The notes under the pieces: generated by a model | What the model was told of the DNA's origin: nothing | The model's input: only the letters and a program-made list of their open reading frames with translations | Databases searched by the model: none | Translations under genes and position numbers: made by a program | Shown: positions 19,496 to 29,052 of the stretch, in pieces | Position numbering within the stretch: the stretch's first letter is position 1 | Layout: every line of letters starts with the position of its first letter | NCBI GenBank assembly: GCA_903909215.1 | Contig: CAIVUX010000008.1 | Coordinates: 1 to 40,344 of the forward strand | Origin: an uncultured Ferrovum sp. | GTDB lineage: Bacteria > Pseudomonadota > Gammaproteobacteria > Burkholderiales > Ferrovaceae | Length of the DNA stretch: 40,344 nt | Direction: 5' to 3'

Positions 19496-20449
19496 ATGAA
19501 ACTGCAACCCGATTCCGCTTTCCTTGCTTTAATATGCGCAGCTGCTTTGAGCTCCTTCTCCTTCCCGGTTGCTGCCGCTACACCCGATGACGCTCAGGCC
19601 CTCGCGGTTCCGGCGGATCAGGCGTTGGTTGTTGAAGTCATGGCTTCAGGCGTTCGGGTTTATGAATGTATGAAAGTGAGTGACAACTCGTCGAAATTCG
19701 AATGGGTTTTCAAAGCCCCTGAGGCCGAGCTATATGATGCAAACGGCAATGGAGTCGGCCATTTCTATGTGGGGCCGGCCTGGGAAGCCTATGACGGCAG
19801 CAAAGTGGTGGGCGAGATAAAAGGAAAATATCCTGGCCTGGATGCCGCTGCGATTTCGTTACTGCCCAGTTCGAAATCCAATGCCGGAAAGGGCGTCTTT
19901 GCGCAGACTATAAGCGTCCGACTACTGAGAACCAAGGGATGGCAGGCGCCAACAGAACCTTGTAACCAGGCCCAGACGGGAAAAGAATCCCGGGTTCCTT
20001 TCACTGCTAATTATAGTTTTTCTACCGCCAGAATGAATGAACCAGCGCAGCAGAAGTATATGCCTCACGTTTCGCAAAGCATAATGCCCATTAATGTGGC
20101 AAAGACGGTACGCATTTTTAAGATGACCGAATCCGGCGGTGTTCAGCGTGTCATTGTGAAGAATAGGGATGATGCCGATCAAGTCACTCTCATTCAACAA
20201 AATTTACGCGAGGAAGCCGATCGCTTTCAGCACGGTGACTATTCAGATTTTGCCGCACTGCACAGAACAGATAAGCCGGAACCAAAAGATATTCAACCCG
20301 GCGCGCAGCAAGCCAAAGTTTCGTACGCCACTTTATCTGACGGCGCTGAGATCATATTTGAAACCACTGATCTGCATCTGCTAACCGCAATACATCGTTG
20401 GTTTGGGTCTCAGTTGTCTGAGTATGGTGCCGATGCCAAAGCAGAGTGA
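19496..20449 (+). CDS. Secreted two-domain protein: DUF3455 plus C-terminal domain of unknown role
   Basis: The 317-residue product starts with a signal peptide (residues 1 to about 28, ending in PVAAA). Residues about 35-180 resemble DUF3455, with the signature ASGVRVYECM at 50-59. Residues about 200-314 are a second module (VIVKNRDDADQVTLIQQNLR; TDLHLLTAIHRWFGSQLSEY) that I know as a small stand-alone protein of unknown function, sometimes mislabelled aspartate carbamoyltransferase. It has none of that enzyme's active-site features. The frame is open upstream into ssb, but ATG 19496 starts the signal peptide. Function unknown; the cell envelope is the likely location. Confidence 0.75.
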   Translation: MKLQPDSAFLALICAAALSSFSFPVAAATPDDAQALAVPADQALVVEVMASGVRVYECMKVSDNSSKFEWVFKAPEAELYDANGNGVGHFYVGPAWEAYDGSKVVGEIKGKYPGLDAAAISLLPSSKSNAGKGVFAQTISVRLLRTKGWQAPTEPCNQAQTGKESRVPFTANYSFSTARMNEPAQQKYMPHVSQSIMPINVAKTVRIFKMTESGGVQRVIVKNRDDADQVTLIQQNLREEADRFQHGDYSDFAALHRTDKPEPKDIQPGAQQAKVSYATLSDGAEIIFETTDLHLLTAIHRWFGSQLSEYGADAKAE

Positions 20450-20472
20450 AGATCTGTAAAAGGGTTACCGCA

Positions 20473-22236
20473 TTAGCGCAGCTTAATGTGCAACTCGCGC
20501 AATTGTTTTTCATCTACCGGGCTCGGTGCTTGCGTTAGCAAGCATTGGGCCCGTTGTGTTTTGGGGAAGGCGATCACGTCGCGAATATGTTCCGCACCGG
20601 TCATCATGGCAATTAAGCGATCAAAACCGAATGCGATGCCGCCATGCGGTGGGGCGCCATATTGCAACGCGTCCAATAAGAAACCAAATTTGGCTTGCGC
20701 TTCATCCGGGCCAATATTTAGGGCGCGAAAAACTTTAGATTGCACCTCTTCGCGGTGAATCCGCACCGATCCGCCGCCAATTTCCCAACCGTTTAACACC
20801 ACATCGTAAGCCTTGGCAAAGGCTTCGCCGGGGTTGGTTTCTAACAGCGCTTCGTGACCATCCTTGGGCGCGGTAAAAGGGTGATGCAACGCGGTCCAAC
20901 GTTTGTCTTCTTCGTCGTATTCAAACATCGGGAAGTCCACCACCCATAAGGGTTTCCAGCCACCGGTGGAGTAGCCTTTTTCATGGCCAATCTTCACGCG
21001 CAGAGCACCCAGCGCATCGTTTACCACCTTGGCGCGATCAGCACCAAAGAAGATTAAGTCGCCATTCTCCGCACCTGTTCGTTTAATAATTTCTTGCAGG
21101 ATGGGCTCGGTTAAAAACTTAACGATGGGGGACTGCAAGCCCGTGTCGTTGGCTTGGGTTTTGTCGTTTACTTTAATGTAGGCTAAGCCGCGCGCACCAT
21201 AAATGGCCACGAAGGTGGTGTAATCATCAATCTCTTTGCGCGACAGACTGCCGCCACCGGGAATGCGCAAGGCCGCCACACGACCCCCCACCATATCGGC
21301 CGCAGCGCGGAACACCTTGAAATCCGCCGTTTTCATTAAATCTGTAAGCTCGGTAAATTCCAAAGGAATGCGCAAGTCAGGCTTATCCGAACCAAAGCGT
21401 GCCATGGCTTCCGTCCAGCTCATGCGTGGAAAATCGCCGCTCAAATCAGCGCCAATGGCTTTCTGGAACAGGTCGCGTACCAAACCTTCCATGATGTCCA
21501 TAATTTCATGTTCGGTGAGGAAGGAGGTTTCAATATCGATCTGCGTGAATTCAGGTTGACGATCCGCACGTAAATCTTCATCGCGAAAACATTTGGTAAT
21601 TTGGTAATAACGATCAAAGCCCGACACCATGAGCAACTGCTTAAAAAGTTGCGGTGATTGCGGTAAGGCAAAGAAATGCCCTGAGTGCACGCGGCTGGGC
21701 ACCAAATAATCACGCGCGCCTTCTGGTGTGGATTTGGTGAGCATGGGAGTTTCAATATCAATGAAGCCCAATTCATCCAAGTATTTGCGCACCAACATGG
21801 AGGCTTTGTAGCGCAATATGAAATTCTTTTGCATGGCTGGTCGACGCAAATCCAAGTAGCGGTGCTCTAGGCGCACTTGTTCAGAGAGGGTGTCGTCGTC
21901 CAATAAAAACGGTGGCGGCAGTGAGGGGTTCAATACTTCAATGGTATCTGCCACTACTTCAATAGCGCCGCTGCGCAGATCGGCATTGGCGGCCCCTTCT
22001 GGGCGCGCACGCACAAGACCAGTAATTTGCAATACAAATTCATTGCGCACGGTTTCAGCCACAGCAAAGGTGGCGGCATTGTCGGGATTGCACACCACCT
22101 GCACCAAGCCTTCGCGATCTCGCAGGTCAATAAAAATAACGCCGCCATGATCGCGACGACGATGGGCCCAGCCCTTAAGGGTAACGGTTTGGTTCAGATA
22201 ACGGCCATCCACGAGGCCGCAGTAATCAGTGCGCAT
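20473..22236 (-). CDS. aspS: Aspartate--tRNA ligase
   Basis: This 587-residue class II synthetase (E. coli 590) starts with the anticodon-binding OB domain ([20 protein letters not shown] near residues 20-40). The catalytic core includes [20 protein letters not shown] and [18 protein letters not shown] (motif 2). A bacterial GAD insertion follows, then motif 3 [16 protein letters not shown] near the end. Whether it is discriminating or also charges Asn-tRNA depends on genes outside the window. It is the last gene of an FmdB-DUF502-aspS operon, 20 nt after DUF502. Confidence 0.97.
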   Translation of the reverse strand: MRTDYCGLVDGRYLNQTVTLKGWAHRRRDHGGVIFIDLRDREGLVQVVCNPDNAATFAVAETVRNEFVLQITGLVRARPEGAANADLRSGAIEVVADTIEVLNPSLPPPFLLDDDTLSEQVRLEHRYLDLRRPAMQKNFILRYKASMLVRKYLDELGFIDIETPMLTKSTPEGARDYLVPSRVHSGHFFALPQSPQLFKQLLMVSGFDRYYQITKCFRDEDLRADRQPEFTQIDIETSFLTEHEIMDIMEGLVRDLFQKAIGADLSGDFPRMSWTEAMARFGSDKPDLRIPLEFTELTDLMKTADFKVFRAAADMVGGRVAALRIPGGGSLSRKEIDDYTTFVAIYGARGLAYIKVNDKTQANDTGLQSPIVKFLTEPILQEIIKRTGAENGDLIFFGADRAKVVNDALGALRVKIGHEKGYSTGGWKPLWVVDFPMFEYDEEDKRWTALHHPFTAPKDGHEALLETNPGEAFAKAYDVVLNGWEIGGGSVRIHREEVQSKVFRALNIGPDEAQAKFGFLLDALQYGAPPHGGIAFGFDRLIAMMTGAEHIRDVIAFPKTQRAQCLLTQAPSPVDEKQLRELHIKLR

Positions 22237-22256
22237 GGTTCAGCAATCCTGCAAGG

Positions 22257-22892
22257 TTAATTGTGTTGTTTGGGCGGAACAACGATATCCGCCAAGGGTT
22301 TTCCGCTTATGGGGTCCACAACCCCCATAGAGATAATATATTTTAGGGCCACATCCACAGGAATATCGAGCTCGATGATTTGGCTGCGCGGCACCATCAG
22401 AAAAAATCCTGATGTAGGGTTGGGTGTGGTGGGCACATACACGCTCACGTGGGGTTCGGAGAGCTTGTCCGCAATCTCGCCACTGGGCACACCGGTTTGA
22501 AAAGCCACGGTCCAACTTTGGTTATGGGGATAGCGGATCAACAGTACTTGACGGAAGGCTTTTCCGGAACCTGAAAAGAGCGTGTCGCTGACTTGTTTTA
22601 CACCATTGTAGATGCTGTTGACCACAGGAATATGGGCTAACAAGTCTTCGCCTAAGGTCAGCAAGCGTCGGCCCAGTAAGTTGGCCGCCACAGCACCGGT
22701 GAGCAAGATGACGATTACAGTGATCAGTACACCCAAACCTGGGATGGCGAACCCAAACAGCGCCTCAGGGCGCAGCGAGAGGGGCAGTAAGAAAAGCGTT
22801 TGATCCAACGTGTTGACCACAGAGCGCAGCACCCAAATGGTAATCACCAGAGGGATAAGTACCGCTACACCGGTTAAGAAATAGCGCTTCAT
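22257..22892 (-). CDS. DUF502 family membrane protein
   Basis: This 211-residue protein has two N-terminal membrane segments (about residues 4-24 and 46-72) followed by a soluble beta-rich domain (VLLIRYPHNQSWTVAFQTG; VSVYVPTTPNPTSGFFLMVP). This layout and the motif PTTPNPTSG are those of DUF502. The role is unknown. It overlaps the upstream FmdB gene by 4 nt (ATGA) and lies 20 nt before aspS, an arrangement conserved in betaproteobacteria. Confidence 0.88.
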   Translation of the reverse strand: MKRYFLTGVAVLIPLVITIWVLRSVVNTLDQTLFLLPLSLRPEALFGFAIPGLGVLITVIVILLTGAVAANLLGRRLLTLGEDLLAHIPVVNSIYNGVKQVSDTLFSGSGKAFRQVLLIRYPHNQSWTVAFQTGVPSGEIADKLSEPHVSVYVPTTPNPTSGFFLMVPRSQIIELDIPVDVALKYIISMGVVDPISGKPLADIVVPPKQHN

Positions 22893-23227
22893 GAAGAAGC
22901 TGCGGCAGAAGGCGTCGGGTTGGCAGAGGGCTCCACTGTCGAGACCTTGGCGCCTTCAGTGGCGGGCTTGGCGGCCGCACCCTCGCTGGCGGGTTTGGTG
23001 TCCGATGGCGAGCTGTCGGTTTTGGCTGCTACAGTACTGGCCCCCCCACCCCTAAAATCGGTGGCATACCAGCCGGTACCCTTTAATTGAAAACCCGCAG
23101 CTGTAAGCTGTTTCACCAACGCATTTTGCCCGCAAGAAGGGCATTCCGTGCGGGGTGGCTCAGAGATTTTTTGTAGTACTTCCAGTAATTTTCCGCAGGA
23201 CTGGCAACGGTATTCGTACAAAGGCAT
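22889..23227 (-). CDS. FmdB family zinc-ribbon protein
   Basis: The 112-residue product starts with MPLYEYRCQSCGKLLEVLQ, the FmdB/CxxC_CXXC_SSSS zinc-ribbon signature, with Cys8, Cys11, Cys29 and Cys32. From about residue 55 it is a low-complexity Ala/Pro/Ser/Thr/Lys tail (AAKTDSSPSDTKPASEGAAA), a common feature of this family. I use the ATG at 23227 because AGGAGG lies just upstream; an earlier in-frame start at 23266 adds residues that do not fit the family. The family's role is uncertain; it is proposed to be regulatory. Confidence 0.87.
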   Translation of the reverse strand: MPLYEYRCQSCGKLLEVLQKISEPPRTECPSCGQNALVKQLTAAGFQLKGTGWYATDFRGGGASTVAAKTDSSPSDTKPASEGAAAKPATEGAKVSTVEPSANPTPSAAASS

Positions 23228-23249
23228 TGAATCCTCCTGTGAACCGGTG

Positions 23250-23258
23250 ATAATAGCA
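23250..23258 (-). promoter_or_regulatory. Candidate extended -10 promoter of the FmdB-DUF502-aspS operon
   Basis: On the minus strand TGCTATTAT is an extended -10 element, 23 nt before the FmdB start codon. No good -35 is present at the right distance, as is common for extended -10 promoters. It lies in the 137-bp gap shared with the divergent M16 protease gene. Confidence 0.4.
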
Positions 23259-23364
23259 TAATTCACTAAATCAAAGGGTTGGGGCCACGGCTTCGGGGGT
23301 TGGGGAACCCATTGCGCTCTCCGCCCTCCAACCCATCATCGGTGTTTTACTTGAGGATTTTTTC

Positions 23365-26091
23365 ATGCGACTGCAGCATTTGTTGGCCCTATTGTTAACC
23401 CTTTCCATTGCCGCTTTTGCCCAGGAAAAACCGCTGCCCACGGGAGTGACGCGCGTTACCCATGTGGAGGGTGTGACGGAATACCGTCTGGCCAATGGCC
23501 TGCAGGTGCTCTTGGCCCCTGATGACAGCAAGCCCACCACTACGGTAAATGTGACGTATCGGGTAGGATCGCGCTTCGAGAGCTATGGCGAGACCGGCAT
23601 GGCTCATTTGTTAGAGCACCTGATGTTTAAGGGCACGCCGCAACATAAAGACATTTCTGCAGAGCTGACACGGCGCGGTATGCGCCCCAACGGCACCACC
23701 TGGTTTGATCGCACCAATTATTTTGAAAGCTTTACCGCCTCCGACGATAACCTTAAGTGGGCGCTGGGGATGGAAGCGGACCGCATGGTGAATTCTTATA
23801 TTGCGCGCAAAGATTTGGACAGTGAGATGACTGTGGTGCGCAATGAAATGGAGAGTGGTGAGAACGAGCCCAGCGAAGTACTGATGGACAAGGTCATGGC
23901 CGCGGCTTTTCAGTGGCACAGTTACGGCAAATCCACCATTGGTGCGCGCACCGATGTAGAGAATGTCAGCATCCCTCACCTGCAGGCTTTTTATCACAAG
24001 TTTTACCAGCCCGATAACGCCACGCTGGTGGTGGCAGGACGCTTTGATGCCACCACCACATTGGCGCTGATTAATAATTCTTTTGGCAAGATTAAAAAAC
24101 CCGCCCGTGTGCTAGAGCCCACCTACACCTTAGACCCCGTGCAAGACGGTGAGCGTGAAGTAACCCTGCGCCGCGTGGGCGATATTCAATATGTGCAAGC
24201 GGTGTACCACACTGTGGCAGCGGCCAGCGTGGATGCGGCCACTTTTGAGGTGTTGGCCAATGTGCTGGGCGATACACCCTCAGGCCGCCTGCATAAAGCG
24301 TTGGTGGAAACCAATTTGGCCACCAGCATTGCTGCGGAATATTTAAACCTGAATGAGCCTGGCGTTATTTTTTTCCAAGCGGATGTACGCAAAGATCAGA
24401 AACTGGAAGCCGTGCAAGATGTGTTTCTTAAAACCATAGAAGATGCCAGCGCGCATCAGTTTACAGAAGAAGAGGTGGCCCGTGCCCGTGCCAACTTACT
24501 TAACGGCATTGAGCTGACGTTTAACGACCCCGAGAAGTTTGGCATTAGCCTCTCCACTGCCATTGCCAATGGCGATTGGCGTCTGTTCTTTTTAACACGT
24601 GATCGTATCGGTAAAATTAAAGCCGCAGATGTACAGCGTGTGGCAGACGCTTGGCTTAAATCCAGCAACCGCACGTTGGGTATTTTTATCCCCACTGCCA
24701 CACCAGAACGCGCCCCAAACCCCATGCGTGTGGACGCGCATGAGCAACTGAAAGGGTACATGGGCAACGCACAAGTAAGCGCGGGCGAAGCCTTTGATGT
24801 AACGCCTGAGAATATTCAAAAACGCACCCAATGGACCAAGCTGCCCAGCGGGTTGAAGTTGGCGCTACTCCCTAAAAAAACCCGTGGCGCCACGGTGCAT
24901 GCGCAAATTCAATTGCACTTCGGCACTGCGGATAACTTGATGAACAAAGGGACGGCAGCTGATTTTGCTGGAGCGCTACTGGATAAAGGAGCCGCAGGGC
25001 TGAGTCGTGAGGCCATTCAAGATCGCTTCACAGCACTGAAAGCGCAGGTGGCCTTTAGCGGCACTGCCACAGGAGCTTCCGTTAGCATCACCACGGTACG
25101 AGAAAACCTTCCTGTAGTGCTGGCCTTGGTGGCGGATATTATTAAAGCCCCGCAGTTTCCCGAGAGCGAGTTTAAACAGTTGGTGCAGTCTGAATTGGCC
25201 GACATCGAACAAGGACGCAGTGACCCCAAAGCCATAGCAAGCAATGCCAGCAGTGGTTATTTTAATCGTCATCCGCGCGGTGACGTGCGTTACAGCTCCA
25301 CCTTTGATGAACAAGTGGAAGATGTTAAAGCTGTAAATTTGGCGCAGGTGAAAGCCTTCTATCAAGATTTTTATGGGGCGAATCATGGGGAAGTTGCCAT
25401 CGTGGGGGATTTCGATAGCGCGGCTGCTACGCAGTCCTTGGAAAAAGGTTTTGGTAACTGGAAGAGTCACCAAGAATACGCCGAAGTACTGGATGACTTT
25501 AAAGCCTTTCCCGGTACGCGCATGCAGTTGGCTGCACCTGATAAAGCCAATGCCGTGTTCATGGTGCGCCAGCCCATCCATCTTAAAGACAGCGATGCCG
25601 ATGCACCGGCGCTTATGTTGGCCAACTCAATTCTGGGCGAAGGGTTTCTCAATTCACGCTTGGCCACACGCATTCGCCAGAAAGAAGGCTTAAGTTATGG
25701 TGTAGGCTCATTCCTCCGCTTAAATGATCGCCTACCCAATAGCCAGTTTGGTGCTTATGCCATCTACGCACCGCAGAACTTGGATAAGCTTGAAAAAGCC
25801 TTCTTTGAAGAAGTGCGTCGCGCCATTCAAGAGGGTTTCACGGCGGCAGAGATTACGGCTGCGCAATCAGCCCTCATGCAGTCGCGTCAATTGGCGCGCG
25901 CACAGGATGGCCGGCTGGCCGGGTTATTGGTTAAGTTAGAATTTAGTGATCGCACCATGGACTTTGTGGCCAACCTGGATCGTCAGCTGATGAGTTTAAA
26001 ACCAGAGCAAGTCAATAGCGTGTTGGGGCGTTATTTAAAGCCGGATGAGTTTGTGGAAACCGTGGTGGGCGACTTTAGTAAGAAGCCCTAA
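23365..26091 (+). CDS. Periplasmic M16 (pitrilysin) family zinc protease
   Basis: The 908-residue product begins with a signal peptide (residues 1-20, ending AAFAQ). The inverted zinc motif HLLEH is at residues 81-85 in GMAHLLEHLMFKGT, with the distal ligand at Glu161 (RNEMES). The protein is a tandem of two M16 halves. The second half (from about 480) lacks the HxxEH motif, as expected of the inactive half, and contains LATRIRQKEGLSYGVGSFLR. It probably degrades peptides in the periplasm. It starts at ATG 23365 after TTGAGG and is followed 2 nt later by a Nudix gene, so the two form an operon. Confidence 0.92.
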   Translation: MRLQHLLALLLTLSIAAFAQEKPLPTGVTRVTHVEGVTEYRLANGLQVLLAPDDSKPTTTVNVTYRVGSRFESYGETGMAHLLEHLMFKGTPQHKDISAELTRRGMRPNGTTWFDRTNYFESFTASDDNLKWALGMEADRMVNSYIARKDLDSEMTVVRNEMESGENEPSEVLMDKVMAAAFQWHSYGKSTIGARTDVENVSIPHLQAFYHKFYQPDNATLVVAGRFDATTTLALINNSFGKIKKPARVLEPTYTLDPVQDGEREVTLRRVGDIQYVQAVYHTVAAASVDAATFEVLANVLGDTPSGRLHKALVETNLATSIAAEYLNLNEPGVIFFQADVRKDQKLEAVQDVFLKTIEDASAHQFTEEEVARARANLLNGIELTFNDPEKFGISLSTAIANGDWRLFFLTRDRIGKIKAADVQRVADAWLKSSNRTLGIFIPTATPERAPNPMRVDAHEQLKGYMGNAQVSAGEAFDVTPENIQKRTQWTKLPSGLKLALLPKKTRGATVHAQIQLHFGTADNLMNKGTAADFAGALLDKGAAGLSREAIQDRFTALKAQVAFSGTATGASVSITTVRENLPVVLALVADIIKAPQFPESEFKQLVQSELADIEQGRSDPKAIASNASSGYFNRHPRGDVRYSSTFDEQVEDVKAVNLAQVKAFYQDFYGANHGEVAIVGDFDSAAATQSLEKGFGNWKSHQEYAEVLDDFKAFPGTRMQLAAPDKANAVFMVRQPIHLKDSDADAPALMLANSILGEGFLNSRLATRIRQKEGLSYGVGSFLRLNDRLPNSQFGAYAIYAPQNLDKLEKAFFEEVRRAIQEGFTAAEITAAQSALMQSRQLARAQDGRLAGLLVKLEFSDRTMDFVANLDRQLMSLKPEQVNSVLGRYLKPDEFVETVVGDFSKKP

Positions 26092-26093
26092 GC

Positions 26094-26534
26094 ATGGATT
26101 ACAAAATTCCGGTTTCAGTACTGGTGGTGATCTACACGCAGAAGCTTGATGTGCTGCTGTTGGAGCGCGCGGATCATCCAGGGTTTTGGCAGTCGGTAAC
26201 AGGCAGTTGCGACACGCCAGATGAGCCGCTAATGGTTACTGCGCAGCGTGAGGTAATGGAAGAGACGGGCATTGATGCCAGTGCTTATGAGTTGCGCGAT
26301 TGGCACCTACAAAACCAATACGATATTTATGAGCGCTGGCGTCATCGTTACCCGCCGGGCACATTGCGCAACACAGAACATGTATTTGGGTTGAAGGTAC
26401 CCACCACTCTGGCGGTTAAATTATCCGCCCGTGAGCATTTAAATTACTTGTGGTTGCCGTGGGCTGAGGCGGCTGAGAAATGCTTCTCCACTTCTAATAA
26501 AGCAGCGATCCAAACCTTAGGGCAGCGCGTTTAA
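26094..26534 (+). CDS. nudB: Nudix hydrolase, probable dihydroneopterin triphosphate diphosphatase
   Basis: This 146-residue protein aligns with E. coli Nud[32 protein letters not shown] and [18 protein letters not shown] are shared. The Nudix box spans residues 37-60 and ends in REVMEETGI; it is one residue longer than the consensus between the first Gly and the REVxEE, as in other betaproteobacterial copies. The enzyme would remove pyrophosphate from dihydroneopterin triphosphate in folate synthesis. Its TAA stop shares bases with the erpA stop (TTAA, 26531-26534) on the other strand. Confidence 0.88.
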   Translation: MDYKIPVSVLVVIYTQKLDVLLLERADHPGFWQSVTGSCDTPDEPLMVTAQREVMEETGIDASAYELRDWHLQNQYDIYERWRHRYPPGTLRNTEHVFGLKVPTTLAVKLSAREHLNYLWLPWAEAAEKCFSTSNKAAIQTLGQRV

Positions 26535-26884
26535 GCAGAAAAGGATGAACCGCAGCCGCAGGTGGTGGTGGCGTTGGGGTTTTTAATAACGAACTGCGCG
26601 CCCTCTAAATCTTCTTTGTAATCAATTTCAGAACCCACCAAGTACTGATAGCTCATGGGGTCGATGAGGAGTTGCACGCCATTCTTTTCTAAGACGGTGT
26701 CGTCCTCATTGGGCTTTTCTTCAAAGGTAAAGCCGTACTGAAAGCCCGAGCATCCACCGCCACTGACAAATACGCGTAGCTTCAATTCGGCATTGCCTTC
26801 CTCGACAATCAGGGCCTTTACCTTGTTGGCGGCGTTATCGGTGAACAGCAAGGGGGCAGGCATCATTTCTACGGGTGCATTCAT
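26531..26884 (-). CDS. erpA: Iron-sulfur cluster insertion protein ErpA
   Basis: This 117-residue A-type carrier delivers Fe-S clusters to apoproteins such as IspG. The three cluster ligands are Cys45 ([12 protein letters not shown]) and the C-terminal pair Cys109/Cys111 ([11 protein letters not shown]). The start ATG 26884 has GGAG upstream; an in-frame codon at 26914 would add ten residues outside the family pattern. It lies 75 nt after argC on the same strand, a neighbourhood usual in betaproteobacteria. Confidence 0.95.
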   Translation of the reverse strand: MNAPVEMMPAPLLFTDNAANKVKALIVEEGNAELKLRVFVSGGGCSGFQYGFTFEEKPNEDDTVLEKNGVQLLIDPMSYQYLVGSEIDYKEDLEGAQFVIKNPNATTTCGCGSSFSA

Positions 26885-26959
26885 GGTTTTCTCCAGCAAT
26901 ATCGTAAGCGGCATGTGCCGCGTCCATTAGAAAGTAATTCTACACCAAATTAGTCCTGA

Positions 26960-28000
26960 TTAGGGCAGCACAGGCACCTGGGTCAACCCCGTGGTTTCAG
27001 GCAACCCAAACATCAGGTTCATGTTGTGGACGGCCTGTCCTGCAGCCCCCTTCACCAGATTGTCGATGACGCAGAGCACCACCACGGTGTTGCCACCCTG
27101 GGGCCGATGCACGGCAATGCGGCATACGTTCGATGCCCGTACCGAGCGGGTATCGGGGTGGCTACCGGAGGGCATCACGTCCACAAAAGGCTCTTTGGCA
27201 TAACGCGCTTCAAACAAGGACTGTAGGTCTACGTCCCGGGTGAGAGTGGCATAGAGGGTGGCGTAAATGCCGCGAATCATGGGGGCCAAATGGGGCACAA
27301 AAGTCAGCCCCACGGGATTACCCGCAACCAGGGAGAGCCCCTGGCTGATTTCGGGGTGATGCCGGTGGCCCGATACGCCATAGGCCTTGAAGTTGTCGCC
27401 GGCTTCAGCAAAGAGGGCGCCCACTTCGGCTTTGCGTCCCGCGCCGGAAACGCCGGACTTGGCATCCGCTATTAAGTGCGCCACATCCACCACGCCTGCT
27501 TCCAGTAAGGGCAGAAACCCCAACTGCACGGCGGTGGGGTAGCAGCCGGGGTTGGCCAACACACGGGCCCCGGCAATGGCGGAACGATTTATTTCGGGCA
27601 GGCCATAAACGGCCTCCTTCACAAGCTCGGGGCAGGCATGGCTCATGCCATACCATTTTTCCCATAGGGCTACATCCTGAATTCTGAAGTCTGCCGCCAA
27701 ATCGATGATGCGCACCCCGGTTGCCACCAAGGCGCGCGACTCTTCCATGGCAATACCATTGGGGGTGGCAAAAAACACCACGTCGCATTCGTCTAGATGA
27801 GCGTCTTGCGGGGCAGAGAAGCTTAAATCCACATACCCACGCAGGTTGGGAAATAAGTCTGCCACGGGCAGCCCCGCTTCCTTGCGTGAGGTAATGGTTT
27901 TGAGGGTGACCTGCGGGTGCTGCGCCAATAGGCGCAACAACTCCACCCCGGTGTAGCCGGTGCCGCCCACAACGCCCACTGTAATGAGTGAATTTTTCAT
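26960..28000 (-). CDS. argC: N-acetyl-gamma-glutamyl-phosphate reductase
   Basis: This 346-residue enzyme reduces N-acetylglutamyl phosphate in arginine synthesis. The NAD(P)-binding start [17 protein letters not shown] (residues 9-25) and the catalytic cysteine Cys153 in [14 protein letters not shown] are present. HHPEISQGL later supplies the conserved histidine region. ATG 28000 is preferred; a TTG three codons earlier (28009) is the alternative. In related genomes argC lies close to rpsI; here an AbiE-like module separates them. Confidence 0.96.
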   Translation of the reverse strand: MKNSLITVGVVGGTGYTGVELLRLLAQHPQVTLKTITSRKEAGLPVADLFPNLRGYVDLSFSAPQDAHLDECDVVFFATPNGIAMEESRALVATGVRIIDLAADFRIQDVALWEKWYGMSHACPELVKEAVYGLPEINRSAIAGARVLANPGCYPTAVQLGFLPLLEAGVVDVAHLIADAKSGVSGAGRKAEVGALFAEAGDNFKAYGVSGHRHHPEISQGLSLVAGNPVGLTFVPHLAPMIRGIYATLYATLTRDVDLQSLFEARYAKEPFVDVMPSGSHPDTRSVRASNVCRIAVHRPQGGNTVVVLCVIDNLVKGAAGQAVHNMNLMFGLPETTGLTQVPVLP

Positions 28001-28198
28001 GGTTTTCAAAACCTGTAAGTCCAGAATTGCATGCTACCGTAAATTGGGCATAGTAGAACGAAAAGCCGACCCAAGTATTTGCCCAGATGAATTTAGCGAT
28101 TGGGCGAATGAAATACAAGGCAATCTCAGTACGCCAATTTCACTATGCTACGAATAATTTTGATTGAAATGGGTCAATACGCTGATATATACATTAAT

Positions 28199-28227
28199 TT
28201 GACATTGTTCTAATTTTAGCATATTCT
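28199..28227 (+). promoter_or_regulatory. Promoter of the AbiE-like operon
   Basis: A perfect -35 TTGACA (28199-28204), a 17-nt spacer and TATTCT (28222-28227) make a good sigma-70 promoter. The -10 lies inside the left arm of the large palindrome, so a bound protein would block it. Transcription would start near 28234, giving a leader of only about 24 nt. Confidence 0.65.
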
Positions 28228-28263
28228 GTATCAATCAAATAGTGATTGATACAGAATATGCTA
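28217..28263. promoter_or_regulatory. Perfect 21-bp inverted repeat, probable operator
   Basis: Positions 28217-28237 and 28243-28263 are exact inverse complements (21 bp) around the spacer aatag. The core arm reads CATATTCTGTATCAATCA. It covers the promoter -10 and reaches into the toxin start codon at 28258. AbiEi antitoxins are known to bind inverted repeats in their own promoter, so autoregulation by the downstream gene is the likely role. The same repeat in RNA could also hide the start codon. Confidence 0.75.
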
Positions 28264-29052
28264 TATGACCCAACCACTGAAGGTTTCTCACCGCGAATGT
28301 GCGCCATAGACCGCTGTCAGATGGGATTGTTGCGCGAATTGGCGGTGCACTACGACTCCCGGCTTTTCTTGAAGGGCGGTATGGCCATGCGCGCGTTGTT
28401 TGGCAGCCTGCGCCTCACCAAAGATATTGATTTTGAGCGAGCAGCCTCGCTGTCCATTGCAAGCTTACGTAAATCACTTCCCAAGTCTTTAGAAAAAGCA
28501 GCGCTGCTGGCAGGTCTTCAGGAGCCCACCGCTACCGCCACCAAGGTCACAGCAACGACGATTCGTGTGTCGCTGGCGGCACGGCTGCGGGAAGCAGATG
28601 AGGCTGTACAGTATGAGGTGGAGATTTCAGGGCGTGGATTACCGCCAGCGGAGAACCTCGTGCGTCTTAGCGTGGCTCCACCCATGAGTTATCGCATGGC
28701 GCAGTTCACTATTAGCAGTTATGACGCCCATGCGATGGCTGCTGCTAAGGTAGCGGCCTTGCATTCGGATAACCGCAGCGTTCCACGGGATATATTTGAC
28801 CTCAGTGACTTGATTGCGCAGGGCGCCAATCCAGTGACGTTACTGCGCCAGAGGGCCAGTCCAACATGGTTGCGAAGCATTGCCGACAGAGGTATTGAGC
28901 GCACCAGCATTATTGGATGGGGCCGTGCCAACGAGGAAGTTTTGCCCTATCTCCCTGAGAGAGTTCGGGAAACGCTCAGCGCAGCGGATTGGGAAGACAA
29001 ATGCCTTAGGGTCGCTGAAACCGTAGATCAGTGGATCAGGGAAGCGCTATGA
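28258..29052 (+). CDS. AbiEii-type nucleotidyltransferase (toxin component)
   Basis: The 264-residue product has the AbiEii/MenT nucleotidyltransferase pattern. GG at residues 40-41 and the acidic pair Asp56/Asp58 lie in LKGGMAMRALFG followed by SLRLTKDIDFE. Lys164 and Arg177-Asp178 lie in AAAKVAALHSDNRSVPRDIF, the third family motif. Such toxins transfer nucleotides, in MenT to tRNA ends. A TTG at 28246 could add four residues, but ATG 28258 is preferred; it lies in the right arm of the palindrome and lacks a strong ribosome-binding site. Its TGA overlaps the ATG of the partner gene. All key residues are present, so it is probably active. Confidence 0.82.
   Translation: MLYDPTTEGFSPRMCAIDRCQMGLLRELAVHYDSRLFLKGGMAMRALFGSLRLTKDIDFERAASLSIASLRKSLPKSLEKAALLAGLQEPTATATKVTATTIRVSLAARLREADEAVQYEVEISGRGLPPAENLVRLSVAPPMSYRMAQFTISSYDAHAMAAAKVAALHSDNRSVPRDIFDLSDLIAQGANPVTLLRQRASPTWLRSIADRGIERTSIIGWGRANEEVLPYLPERVRETLSAADWEDKCLRVAETVDQWIREAL

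Noticed and set aside
27960-28157. 65-codon plus-strand frame over the argC start and the gap behind it
   Set aside because: The first part is antisense to argC, and the last 38 codons resemble no protein that I know; no ribosome-binding site.
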